This document shows, one piece after another, positions 1-8,486 of a stretch of DNA of 64,000 bases. This DNA comes from Bradyrhizobium sp. sBnM-33 (GTDB lineage Bacteria > Pseudomonadota > Alphaproteobacteria > Rhizobiales > Xanthobacteraceae). The notes under the pieces are model-generated. The model was not told where the DNA came from. It saw only the letters and a program-made list of their open reading frames with translations, and did no database searches. The number at the start of each line of letters is the position of its first letter. Position 1 is the stretch's first letter. The position numbers and the translations under genes were made by a program. The DNA lies in NCBI RefSeq assembly GCF_032917945.1, contig NZ_CP136624.1:682001-746000 (forward strand). The letters are read 5' to 3'.

Positions 1-1
1 C

Positions 2-1405
2 GGCGTCGCACATGGTAACGATGTTCGACGGGGCCGATACCGTAATGGCCTGCTGCTTGTTGACGGCCGAGGGCAGGTTGGAGTCGGTGACCTCGTTCAC
101 GAGGGCTCCGACATCGACGGGTTCGCGGCGGATGGTGATGTCGAAGGCATCCGCCATCGCATCCGAAATCAGGTGGTCGACCATCGAGGTCAGGCGTTTG
201 GTGGCATCCCTGATGTGCTCGACCTGTGCGGTGACGTTCTCCTTCGGCGAGCCTGCGCCGATCAATTCGGTCAGCATCTCGGTGCGGCCGAGGATCACGC
301 CGAGCGGGTTCTTCAAATCATGCGCCACGGTGCCGAGAATTTCGTTCTTGAAGCCGTTGGCGCGCTGCAGCCGCAGCCACTGCGCCGAAAGGCGGCGGTT
401 GGCCTGCATCAGCGCGCGGGTGCGCTGGGCGACGCGGTCCTCGAGCTGGGTGTTGGCCTCGTGCAGTTGGCGATAGAGGATGACATTGTCGAACGCGATC
501 GACAGCCGGCTGGAGAAGATCTCGACCAGCGCGCGGTCGGTGTCGGAAAGCTGGCGCTCGGCCTGCAACAGCACCACCACTTCGCGGCCGCTGCCGGTGC
601 GCAAATAAAGCACGCTGCGATGGTCGGCGAATTCGTTCTTGCGGCGCTGGAAGGCCGCTTCCACCATTTGCCGCAAATCCGGATCGAGCGCCTTGGAGCT
701 CGTCGTGCCGATAAACCGGCTGTAACAGCCCGAGCCAGCCAGCACCGAGAATTCGCTCCCCGGGGCACCGTCGTCGCGCAGCACCAGGATGCCGGCGCAG
801 TCGACATTGAGCAGCGAGGCGAGCTGCGTCAAAACGCCTTCCGCCAGCCGCTGCATCGATTTGAAGTCGTAGAGCGTCGAGGCGGCGTCGATGATGATCT
901 CAAGCCCGCGCCTTGTCTGCACCATGCGCTCAAGCTGCTGGTAGCTGCGCAGCGCCGCCGTCAGCGAGGTGAACAGCTTGTCGGCTGTCAACTCGGTCTT
1001 GGCCTTGTAGTCGTTGATGTCGTACTGGACGATGACGCGGCGCTCGGGCGCCTGCCCGGGCTGGCCGGTGCGCAGGATGATGCGGACGGTCTCGTTCTTG
1101 ATTTCGTTGCGGATGTATTCGACCAGGTCCAGGCCCGCAACGTCGGTCTCCATGATGACGTCGAGCAGCACGGCCGCGACGTCCGGGTTGTCGCGCATCA
1201 AGATGCGGCCTTCAGCCGCGGAATAGGCCGACAGGATTTCCAGCGTCGCGCCGTTGAGACTGTAGTCGCTGAGCGCAAAGCGGGTGCCCTCGTGCACCGC
1301 GGCGTCATCGTCGATGACGGCGATCTTCCACTTGCGCGCGGATGAGTCCTCCGGAGCCAGTCCGGTATCGTCGATCAGGTGGAGGACATCGTCCTGTTCG
1401 GCCAT
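2..1405 (-). CDS. Response regulator / histidine kinase hybrid, truncated at left edge
   Basis: Partial protein; 468 codons lie in the window and the frame is open to the edge. An N-terminal receiver domain (about residues 26-150) has the acidic pair DDD near residue 32, phospho-acceptor Asp82 in LLDVIMETD, and a conserved Lys region (DYKAKTELT). A central region (about 150-310) resembles the DUF3369 sensor module, a GAF-like fold often found between a receiver and an HD or kinase domain. A short coiled coil leads to a HisKA box with His362 (TVAHDLKNPLG). The ATPase domain would lie beyond the window. The ATG at 1405 overlaps the end of the upstream kinase gene by 31 bases in another frame, so the two are surely co-translated and probably form a phosphorelay. 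The signal is unknown. Confidence 0.85.
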   Translation of the reverse strand, partial: MAEQDDVLHLIDDTGLAPEDSSARKWKIAVIDDDAAVHEGTRFALSDYSLNGATLEILSAYSAAEGRILMRDNPDVAAVLLDVIMETDVAGLDLVEYIRNEIKNETVRIILRTGQPGQAPERRVIVQYDINDYKAKTELTADKLFTSLTAALRSYQQLERMVQTRRGLEIIIDAASTLYDFKSMQRLAEGVLTQLASLLNVDCAGILVLRDDGAPGSEFSVLAGSGCYSRFIGTTSSKALDPDLRQMVEAAFQRRKNEFADHRSVLYLRTGSGREVVVLLQAERQLSDTDRALVEIFSSRLSIAFDNVILYRQLHEANTQLEDRVAQRTRALMQANRRLSAQWLRLQRANGFKNEILGTVAHDLKNPLGVILGRTEMLTELIGAGSPKENVTAQVEHIRDATKRLTSMVDHLISDAMADAFDITIRREPVDVGALVNEVTDSNLPSAVNKQQAITVSAPSNIVTMCDA

Positions 1406-3468
1406 TGCGAAGTTCCGTCGGCTGCTGTCTGGTCTGTATTCGTGGATCCGCCCTTGGCGACTTTCGGCATGATAATGCGGAAGGTGGTGCCTTGTCCCAG
1501 CCTCGACTCCAGCATCATCCGGCCGCCGAGCTGTTGAGTGACAAGATTATAGACGATATGCAAGCCCAGTCCGGTGCCGCCCTCGTTGCGGCGGGTCGTA
1601 AAGAAGGGGTCGAATGCCTGCCGTTGCACGTCCGGCGTCATTCCGGCCCCGTTATCGGCAAAGATGATCTCTACGTCGTCGCTGCCGCGCGCCCGGGCCG
1701 AGATCGTGATCGCGCCGGAGCGGCCATCGGCAAACGCATGGTTGGCGGCATTGAGGAAAAGATTGGTTAATATCTGGCCGTAGGAGCCGGGATAGCCGTC
1801 GATGACGAGCCCTTCCGGCACCTCGACCGACAGCGTGATCGCCGCTTTCTTCAACACCGGCCATAAGCTCGCGACGATCTGGTCAGTGGCCTCGCTCAGG
1901 CTGAATTGCCGGCGCTCTGCGTGCGAGCGGTCGACCGCCACCTGCTTGAACGACTGGATCAGCTCGCCGGCGCGATGCAGGTTCGCCACCAGTTGCCCTG
2001 CTGCGTCGCGCGAGCTCTTGACGAATTCGTCGAGCTTGGAGCGGCGGAGCGGCTCGGTGCGCAACTCGGACTCGAATGTTTCGGCCCGCCGCGCAAAGCT
2101 CGACGCCACCGTCAGGCTGATGCCGATCGGGTTGTTCACCTCGTGGGCAACACCGGCGACCAGCCCGCCGAGCGCCGCCAGCCGTTCGGCGTCGATCAGG
2201 TTCTGCTGCGCGGCGTTGAGCTCGAGCAATGCGCTCTCCGCTCTTTCCTTCGAGGCGCGCAGTTCGTCCTCTGTTTTGCGTTTGGCGATGGCGTTTTCGC
2301 GGAAGACGTCCACCGCGCGCGCCATGGCGCCGACCTCGTCCCGGGCGGTAGTGCCCTGTACGCGGCGATCGTAATTGCCCGACGTGATTGCATGCATCGA
2401 AGCCAGGATCTGTTGCAGCGGCAGGCGGATCGAGAGCGCGATCAGGACGCCGGCGGACAGGATGATGCCGAGGAACATCACGGCGATCGACAGCACCCGG
2501 CGCGAGATGCTCGATAGCGTCTTGTCAAAAGTCTCCTGCGCCTTTTGCTCGCGCTGGCGCATCTTGACCGATAGCTCGTCGATCACCGCGATGGCCTCGG
2601 CCTGGCTGGCATCGATAGTGTTGCGCAAAAGTTCGGTCCGGACCGCGAGTTGTTCGGTCAGCTTGGCCATGCCCTCGCGCAGTGCCACCGTCCGCGCCTG
2701 CAGCCGCGTCAGCGCCATGCGCTGCAGATCATTATCGGCCAGATCGGTCATCGCGGGGATCGTCTTCTCGATCGTCTCGGTATTCCTGCGGGCGTCTTCC
2801 GCAGATGCCGAGGCCGGCGACAGGTAATAGGCGTTGGCGGCGACCAGCAGGGCCGTAAACGCCTCGCGTGACTTCCCGAGCGCGGGCCAGATCTGCGCGT
2901 CGCGATGCCCGGTGGCGCCCTCGATGATCGAATACAGCCCGGCCATTTCGCGGGCCGGCCCCAGCACCTGCTGCTCATAGGTCTTGGTGATGGTGGCCTG
3001 CACGGCGCGCAATTCGCCGAAGCCGTTGAGGAAACGGTCGGTGACCTGTTCGAGCCGCTCGACTGACCCTGATAGCATCGGGTCGTTCGAGGCGCGCGTG
3101 GTCAGCGTACCGAGCACCGCTTCGCGCAGCAGCAGGATCTCGGCGAACAGTTCAGGGCTCGGCTGATTGATGTAGCGATGGATCAGGTTCTGCAGCCGGC
3201 TGGTTTCGCTTTCGAGATGGGCCAGGATCTTATCGGACTCCCGCACCTGCCGGACGTCGTCCCATGCAGAGCCCAGCACGTTGGCGCCGTTCCAGATCAA
3301 GACGGCGAGCACCATGACGACGGCGGAGTTCAATCCCGCGATCGACAGAATGCGCCATCGGATCGGCACCGCGCGGAGCCATTGCACGACGCGAAAGCGC
3401 CCGCGCGCGGCGAAGCTCGCCGGCCGTTGCGCTGTTTGCTGCTGTTGCGGCGCGCCGGTCAAATCCAC
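1375..3468 (-). CDS. Membrane sensor histidine kinase
   Basis: 697 aa with a GTG start. TM1 lies at about residues 38-62 and TM2 at about 324-347, enclosing a mostly helical periplasmic domain of about 260 residues. A HAMP linker (about 348-400) and a coiled coil follow. The HisKA domain has His442 in GVAHEVNNPIG. The ATPase domain has an N box (NLFLNAANHAF), G1 (FADNGAGM) and G2 (GGTGLGLHIV). The H box with two Asn after the Glu is typical of the ThiJ/NtrB-like HisKA group seen in many rhizobial kinases. It overlaps the downstream receiver-kinase gene by 31 bases, so that protein is its likely partner. The stimulus cannot be read from the sequence. Confidence 0.9.
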   Translation of the reverse strand: MDLTGAPQQQQTAQRPASFAARGRFRVVQWLRAVPIRWRILSIAGLNSAVVMVLAVLIWNGANVLGSAWDDVRQVRESDKILAHLESETSRLQNLIHRYINQPSPELFAEILLLREAVLGTLTTRASNDPMLSGSVERLEQVTDRFLNGFGELRAVQATITKTYEQQVLGPAREMAGLYSIIEGATGHRDAQIWPALGKSREAFTALLVAANAYYLSPASASAEDARRNTETIEKTIPAMTDLADNDLQRMALTRLQARTVALREGMAKLTEQLAVRTELLRNTIDASQAEAIAVIDELSVKMRQREQKAQETFDKTLSSISRRVLSIAVMFLGIILSAGVLIALSIRLPLQQILASMHAITSGNYDRRVQGTTARDEVGAMARAVDVFRENAIAKRKTEDELRASKERAESALLELNAAQQNLIDAERLAALGGLVAGVAHEVNNPIGISLTVASSFARRAETFESELRTEPLRRSKLDEFVKSSRDAAGQLVANLHRAGELIQSFKQVAVDRSHAERRQFSLSEATDQIVASLWPVLKKAAITLSVEVPEGLVIDGYPGSYGQILTNLFLNAANHAFADGRSGAITISARARGSDDVEIIFADNGAGMTPDVQRQAFDPFFTTRRNEGGTGLGLHIVYNLVTQQLGGRMMLESRLGQGTTFRIIMPKVAKGGSTNTDQTAADGTSQWPNRTMSST

Positions 3469-3749
3469 TCCACTCTACGAAGGCGCCCGACCAATAACGG
3501 CGCCACCGTCCCGATCAATGCAACGTTGGTACGGTGGAGATCGATCGCACCGGTCCGGGTCTGTCCGGGACGGTCCTGTTCCGCGCCGAACTGGCGGGAA
3601 TGGAACATTTCGTCCCGATGCCTGTCGTTTCGGGGATCGGCGGCAGGAAATCCGCGCGCAAAAACGCCCATTGAGACCGCCGTTAGCAACAGCGCGACAA
3701 CAAGCACAAAAGTCCGCGAAAGGTTGGCGCGGCGATACACAGGCGACAA
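3459..3749 (-). CDS. Hypothetical small protein with N-terminal signal anchor
   Basis: 96 codons, with a possible TTG start at 3749 and an internal GTG a few codons later. AAGGGG lies just upstream as a ribosome-binding site. The N-terminus has a positive stretch followed by a hydrophobic segment (FVLVVALLLTAVSMGVF), which looks like a real signal or anchor. The rest is polar and unrecognised. It ends 10 bases inside the start of the sensor kinase gene, which would make it the first gene of that operon. No family is recognised. It could also be a chance open frame in GC-rich DNA, so the call is tentative. Confidence 0.35.
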   Translation of the reverse strand: MSPVYRRANLSRTFVLVVALLLTAVSMGVFARGFPAADPRNDRHRDEMFHSRQFGAEQDRPGQTRTGAIDLHRTNVALIGTVAPLLVGRLRRVEWI

Positions 3750-3995
3750 ATCCCCTTAGAGATGGAGTCTGCGGCGGAGAGAAAAGGTTCAACGCAATTT
3801 TTAGCAGAGTTTGCCGATGCTTGGCTATCAGGGACACGGCGGGGCGGCGGCTAGCCTGGGGTTATCCTCAGGCGCCGGTTGCAATCTTTAATTGTGCATT
3901 GCGGCGATGTCGGCGGATTGAAACCGCGGTCGCAGGCATTTATGAGGATGCGGCGAACGGGTACATCGCTCGCGCGGCAGAGCAGGGTGTCACCG

Positions 3996-5318
3996 GTGAA
4001 ATCGGCCTTGAGGTTCTTGCAATTCGCAGCGCTCGCCGCCGTGGCGCTTGCGTCCCCCGCCCACGCCGCCACCGAGATCATGTGGTGGCACGCGATGTCA
4101 GGGGAACTCGGCAAGCAGCTGGAAAAGCTGGCGGCCGATTTCAATGCGTCGCAGTCCGACTATCGGATCGTGCCAACCTACAAGGGCAACTACACCGCGA
4201 CGGTGACGGCGGCGATCTTCGCATTCCGATCGCGAACCCAGCCGGCCGTCGTTCAAGTCAACGAGATCGCCACCGCAACCATGATGGCGGCAAAAGGCGC
4301 GATCTATCCGGTGTTCGAATTGATGCGCGACCAGTCGGAGCCGTTCTCGCCGGAGGCCTATCTGCCGGCAGTCACTGGCTACTATGCCGACGTCGCCGGC
4401 AACATGCTCTCATTCCCGTTCAATGTCTCGACGCCGATTCTCTACTACAACAAGGATCTGTTCCGCGCCGCGGGCCTCGACCCCGAGGTGGCGCCGAAGA
4501 CCTGGGTCGAGGTCGGAGCCGCGGCGAAGCGCCTGCGTGCGGCCGGCTCGCCCTGCGGGCTCACCACATCCTGGCCGTCCTGGGTCCATGTCGAGAATTT
4601 TTCTGCCTTCCACAATCTGCCGCTGGCAACCCGTGGCAACGGCTTTGGCGGACTCGATGCAGAACTGACCTTCAACAATCCGGACCTGGTTCGGCACATC
4701 GCGCAACTCGCGGAATGGCAGGCGACGAAAATTTTCGACTATAGCGGCCGCGGGCAATCGGCCGAGCCGCGTTTTCAAAGGGGTGAATGCGCCATCTTCA
4801 TCGGCTCGTCCGGGACACGCGCCGACATCAAGGCCAATTCGAAGTTTGAGGTCGGCTACGGCATGATCCCGTACTGGCCCGACATCGCCGGCGCCCCGCA
4901 AAATTCGATCATCGGCGGCGCCACGCTATGGGTGCTGCGCGACCGGCCGCGCGCCGAATACACCGGGGTTGCGCGGTTCTTCGCCTATCTCTCCAAACCC
5001 GAGATTCAGGCCGCCTGGCACCAGAACACCGGCTATTTGCCGATCACCCGCGCCGCCTTCGACCTCACCCGCGCGCAGGGCTTCTACGATCGCAATCCGG
5101 GTACTGCGATCGGAATCGAGCAGATGACCTTGAAGCCGCCGACCGAGAATTCGAAAGGAATCCGGCTTGGGTCCTTTGTGCTGATCCGCGACGCCATTGA
5201 GGACGAGTTGGAGCATGTCTTCAGCGGCAAGCGGTCGGCGCAGGCAGCGCTCGATGCAGCCGTCGAGCGCGGCAACCGCCTGCTGCGCCAGTTCGAGCGG
5301 GCCAATCCGGATCGGTAG
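3996..5318 (+). CDS. UgpB-like glycerol-3-phosphate type ABC binding protein
   Basis: About 440 aa, a periplasmic extracellular solute-binding protein family 1. The N-terminal signal peptide runs to AHA, then the mature protein starts ATEIMWWHAMSGELGKQL, very like UgpB (the WHxMxGELG block). The region around NVSTPILYYNKDLFRAAGLD is also typical of the family. I chose GTG 3996 because AGCAGGG lies 8 bases upstream and the signal peptide then starts MKSALRF; the frame is open back to 3879. No ugpA, ugpE or ugpC permease or ATPase lies nearby, so it is an orphan here and must share a distant transporter. The substrate is probably sn-glycerol-3-phosphate or a glycerophosphodiester, by family only. 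Confidence 0.85.
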   Translation: MKSALRFLQFAALAAVALASPAHAATEIMWWHAMSGELGKQLEKLAADFNASQSDYRIVPTYKGNYTATVTAAIFAFRSRTQPAVVQVNEIATATMMAAKGAIYPVFELMRDQSEPFSPEAYLPAVTGYYADVAGNMLSFPFNVSTPILYYNKDLFRAAGLDPEVAPKTWVEVGAAAKRLRAAGSPCGLTTSWPSWVHVENFSAFHNLPLATRGNGFGGLDAELTFNNPDLVRHIAQLAEWQATKIFDYSGRGQSAEPRFQRGECAIFIGSSGTRADIKANSKFEVGYGMIPYWPDIAGAPQNSIIGGATLWVLRDRPRAEYTGVARFFAYLSKPEIQAAWHQNTGYLPITRAAFDLTRAQGFYDRNPGTAIGIEQMTLKPPTENSKGIRLGSFVLIRDAIEDELEHVFSGKRSAQAALDAAVERGNRLLRQFERANPDR

Positions 5319-5326
5319 TCTCCACC

Positions 5327-5410
5327 CGTCATTGCGAGGAGCGAAGCGACGAAGCAATCCATCTGTCCTCGAGTTGAGCTATGGATTGCTTCGCTTCGCT
5401 CGCAATGACG
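5327..5410 (+). repeat. Palindromic intergenic repeat, class A copy 1
   Basis: CGTCATTGCGAGGAGCGAAG at the left is mirrored by CTTCGCTCGCAATGACG at the right, with inner arms GAAGCAATCCAT and ATGGATTGCTTC. It can fold into one long hairpin. Related copies are at 37105, 39505 and 60552. The upstream open frame of the following kinase gene runs into it, but that is not likely to be translated. Confidence 0.9.
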
Positions 5411-5431
5411 GCGGAAAAGTTCAGTGCCAGC

Positions 5432-6385
5432 ATGATCGCATCACTTCCGGCCTTCACCGACTACGAGTCCTTCCGCGCGTGGCGCACCGATCCGGCGCAA
5501 TGGCTGCCGATCGCGCGCGATATCGCCCGCGGCCACGGCCTGGCATGCGCGGCGCCGCACATTTTCTCCACCGGCACCAATCTCGTCGTTGCCCTCGACG
5601 AAAAGCTCATCCTGAAAATCTTCCCGCCTTTTCTTCGCGCCCAATTCGTCTCGGAACGTGGCGCGCTGGCACAGCTTCACGGACGGCTTCGTGTCGCGAT
5701 TCCCGAAATCGTCGTCGAGGGCGAGCGCGACGGGTGGCCATATCTCGTCATCACGCGGCTATCGGGCGTCTTGGGCGCAGATGCCTGGCCATCGCTGCCG
5801 GAAACGGACAAGGAGCGTGTGCTTGCCGAGATTGGCGAGACCATCGCCGAGGTGCAGCGCGTTCCCGTTGGACCGCTCGCCTCGGTCGAGCCGGGCTGGG
5901 ACGTCTTCATGCGCCGGCAGATCGAGGGATGCCGCGCCCGGCACGCGCGTCTCGGATTGCCGCAGAAATTTCTCGACGGCCTGGCCGAATTGCTGCGCGA
6001 TGCGAGCTTGCTGGTCGCGCTGGACGGGCCAGCGGTGATCCTGACCGGCGAATATATCCCGGAGAATTTTCTGCTGAGCCGCGGCCCCTCAGGTTGGCGG
6101 CTCGCGGGGCTAATCGATTTCGGCGACGTGATGACGGGGAGGGGCGAATATGACCTGCTGGGTCCGAGCGCCTTCATGACCGCCGGCATGCCGCGTCGCG
6201 TGCGAAGCCTGTTTGAGGGCTACGGATACTCAGCCGCATATATCACGACCGACCTTAAGCGGCGGCTGATGGCGCTGATGCTGCTGCATCGCTTCGGCAA
6301 CCCGGCCAAGCAAATCTGTATCGAGGGCTGGCAACAGAGGGCCGGCAGTCTCCACGAATTGCAGGATCTGCTTTGGCCGGTTTGA
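5432..6385 (+). CDS. Aminoglycoside phosphotransferase-fold (APH) kinase-like protein
   Basis: 317 aa from the ATG at 5432; the longer frame from 5381 starts inside a repeat and is unlikely. The fold is suggested by an N-lobe Lys strand (EKLILKIFP) and a C-lobe IDFGD metal-binding motif followed by GRGEYDL, as in the APH/choline kinase family. The usual catalytic loop HGDxxxxN is changed to TGEYIPEN, so the catalytic Asp is a Glu and the His is absent. The real substrate is unknown; these chromosomal members are rarely resistance genes. The gene follows ugpB and precedes the importer operon, but no functional link is evident. Confidence 0.7.
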   Translation: MIASLPAFTDYESFRAWRTDPAQWLPIARDIARGHGLACAAPHIFSTGTNLVVALDEKLILKIFPPFLRAQFVSERGALAQLHGRLRVAIPEIVVEGERDGWPYLVITRLSGVLGADAWPSLPETDKERVLAEIGETIAEVQRVPVGPLASVEPGWDVFMRRQIEGCRARHARLGLPQKFLDGLAELLRDASLLVALDGPAVILTGEYIPENFLLSRGPSGWRLAGLIDFGDVMTGRGEYDLLGPSAFMTAGMPRRVRSLFEGYGYSAAYITTDLKRRLMALMLLHRFGNPAKQICIEGWQQRAGSLHELQDLLWPV

Positions 6386-6436
6386 GTGCGCCGCTCAGCA
6401 ATAAAGCGTCGAATATCTGCATAATTTATGAGCAAA

Positions 6437-6455
6437 TATGCACCTTTGTATGCAA
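6437..6455. promoter_or_regulatory. Candidate operator upstream of the importer operon
   Basis: TATGCA at 6437-6442 is directly repeated at 6449-6454, and the second copy sits in a TTGTATGCAA pseudo-palindrome (6446-6455). The latter resembles TTGTGTACAA before atzF. It lies about 160 bases ahead of the binding-protein start. GntR (14478) could bind both, but this is inference. Confidence 0.35.
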
Positions 6456-6614
6456 TCCGCAACGAATGTCGCATCCCCGGACGCTATTCGTTTCGGGTGC
6501 ATTCGCCCGCAGCATCAATGAGTTGGCGCGAAAGAAAGCTTCCCTTAACGGTTGGCACGAACCTTGCGATTCCAGTTCCAAAGCCGTTTCCCCTCGGGCG
6601 TTGGAGCATCACCC

Positions 6615-8234
6615 ATGAAGCGTCGCGATTTCCTGAAATCCGTCACCGGAGTTGCCGCGGGCGCGATGGTGCCCGCGCCGGCGATCTGGTCCTCCGCCAA
6701 GGCGCAAGCGCGGTCGGAAACGCTGCTGATCGTCTCGGAAAGCGGGCCGAACAATCTCGACATTCACGGCGTCGGCACCAACGTGCCCGGCTATGAGGTG
6801 TCGTGGAATTGCTACGACCGGCTGATCAGCCACGAAATGAAGAGCGGTCCGGGCGGGGTGCCGTATTACGACCGCGACAAGTTCAAGCCCGAGCTCGCCG
6901 AGGACATGAAGGTCGGCGACATGTCGGTGACCTTCAAATTGAAGAAGAACGCGAAATTCCATGACGGTGCGCCGGTCACGGCGAAGGACGTCAAATGGTC
7001 GCTCGATCGCGCCGTCAGCGTCGGCGGCTTTCCGACGTTCCAGATGGGCGCGGGCTCGCTGACCAAGACCGAGCAGTTCGTCATCGTCGACGACAACACG
7101 GTGCGAATCGATTTTGCCAAGAAAGACCGTCTCACCATTCCCGATCTCGCGGTCATCGTACCGTGCATCGTCAATTCCGAGTTGGTGAAGAAGAACGCCA
7201 CCGAGAAGGATCCGTGGGGCCTCGAATACACCAAGCAGCAGACCGCGGGCTCCGGCGCCTACAAGGTGGTGAAGTGGACGGCCGGCACCGAAGTCATCAT
7301 GGAGCGCAACGACGAGTGGGTCGGCGGTCCCTTGCCGAAGGTCAAGCGCGTGATCTGGCGCATGGTGCCGCAGGCCGGCAACCGCCGCGCGCTGCTGGAA
7401 CGCGGCGACGCCGACATCTCCTACGATCTGCCGAACAAGGATTTCGTCGAGCTGAAGGACAGCGGCAAGCTCAACATCGTCTCGGTGCCCTATTCCAACG
7501 GCGTCCAGTATATCGGCATGAACGTGAAGATCGCGCCGTTCGACAACGTCAAGGTCCGCGAGGCCGTCGCCTGCGCGATTCCGTACCAGAAGATCATGGA
7601 TGCGGTGCTGTTCGGCCTGGCCAAGCCGATGTTCGGCGCCGCAGCCGACAAGGCAACCGAGGTGGCCTGGCCGCAGCCGACCAAATACGTCACCGATATC
7701 GCCAAAGCCAAGGCATTGCTGGCGGAAGCCGGGTATCCCAACGGCTTCGAGACCACGCTGTCGTTTGACCTTGGCTTTGCCGGTGTCAACGAGCCGCTCT
7801 GTATTCTGGTGCAGGAGAGCCTGGCGCAAATCGGCATCAAGACCACGATCAACAAGATCCCCGGCGCCAACTGGCGCACCGAACTGAACAAGAAGGTGCT
7901 GCCGCTCTACACCAACGTGTTCTCCGGCTGGCTCGACTATCCCGAGTATTTCTTCATCTGGTGTTACGACGGCAAGAATTCGATCTTCAACACCATGAGC
8001 TACCAGTCGAAGGCGATGGACGAATTCATCCACGGCGCCGTCGACGCCGCGGCAATCGGCAACACCGCCAAGTACGACGCCGACGTCAAGGGCTTCGTCG
8101 ATCTCGCCTTCAACGACATCCCGCGCATCCCGCTCTATCAGCCCTACGTCAACGTCGCCATGCAGAAGAACGTGTCGGGTTATCAGTACTGGTTCCACCG
8201 CCGGCTCGACTATCGCGCGCTGGTGAAGGCGTGA
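6615..8234 (+). CDS. Family 5 ABC substrate-binding protein (peptide/opine type), Tat-exported
   Basis: 539 aa, a periplasmic DppA/OppA-class protein. The N-terminus KRRDFLKSVTGVAAGAM is a twin-arginine signal, followed by an AxA-like cleavage region (SSAKAQA). Family landmarks include FKLKKNAKFHDGAPVTAKDVKWSLDR (split here over the usual SBP_bac_5 block) and GSGAYKVVKW. GGAG at 6603 is 8 bases before the ATG. It is the first gene of an operon with two permeases and a fused ATPase, followed by the atzGEH genes. The substrate is therefore more likely a small urea, ureide or biuret-type compound than a peptide, but that rests on context only. Confidence 0.9.
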   Translation: MKRRDFLKSVTGVAAGAMVPAPAIWSSAKAQARSETLLIVSESGPNNLDIHGVGTNVPGYEVSWNCYDRLISHEMKSGPGGVPYYDRDKFKPELAEDMKVGDMSVTFKLKKNAKFHDGAPVTAKDVKWSLDRAVSVGGFPTFQMGAGSLTKTEQFVIVDDNTVRIDFAKKDRLTIPDLAVIVPCIVNSELVKKNATEKDPWGLEYTKQQTAGSGAYKVVKWTAGTEVIMERNDEWVGGPLPKVKRVIWRMVPQAGNRRALLERGDADISYDLPNKDFVELKDSGKLNIVSVPYSNGVQYIGMNVKIAPFDNVKVREAVACAIPYQKIMDAVLFGLAKPMFGAAADKATEVAWPQPTKYVTDIAKAKALLAEAGYPNGFETTLSFDLGFAGVNEPLCILVQESLAQIGIKTTINKIPGANWRTELNKKVLPLYTNVFSGWLDYPEYFFIWCYDGKNSIFNTMSYQSKAMDEFIHGAVDAAAIGNTAKYDADVKGFVDLAFNDIPRIPLYQPYVNVAMQKNVSGYQYWFHRRLDYRALVKA

Positions 8235-8312
8235 TGTGATGATGGGCGCGCGCGACATGTCCGCGTGTGTTGCTCTCGCTCTCTTCGGTGAGGTGCGCAC
8301 AACTCTCTCATT

Positions 8313-8436
8313 CCCTCCCCCCTTGCGGGGTCCGAGGCGAGCGAAGCTCGCTCTCGAGGGCAGGGAGAGGGGTGGCGGCAAGGGCGGTGCGTGTGGCTTA
8401 CCCCTCTCCCCAGCCCTCCCCCGCAAGGGGGGAGGG
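8313..8436 (+). repeat. Palindromic repeat, class B copy 1
   Basis: CCCTCCCCCCTTGCGGGG at the left pairs with CCCCGCAAGGGGGGAGGG at the right, and an inner GCGAGCGAAGCTCGCT palindrome is present. It sits between the binding-protein and first permease genes. It may act as a differential-expression hairpin within the operon. A near-identical copy is at 43037. Confidence 0.9.
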
Positions 8437-8486
8437 AGCGCAGCAGAGCTTGCGGCGCGCTCTCAGCCAATTACGGAGCGCGCATC

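Noticed and set aside
173..1345. Long plus-strand frame of 390 codons
   Set aside because: It is antisense to the receiver/kinase hybrid, which has clear domain motifs on the minus strand. The plus frame is rich in Arg, His and Asp repeats typical of GC-rich shadows.
5327..5410. Palindromic repeats as ends of an insertion sequence or CRISPR
   Set aside because: No transposase gene lies between copies, arms are too short and internal, and copies are singly scattered rather than in arrays with even spacers.
6609..8426. 605-codon minus-strand frame
   Set aside because: It lies opposite the Tat-exported binding protein, whose motifs are unmistakable. The frame has no recognisable domain.
8391..8486. 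Upstream extension of the first importer permease
   Set aside because: The extra codons come from the class B repeat and lack a ribosome-binding site; ATG 8487 fits the family.
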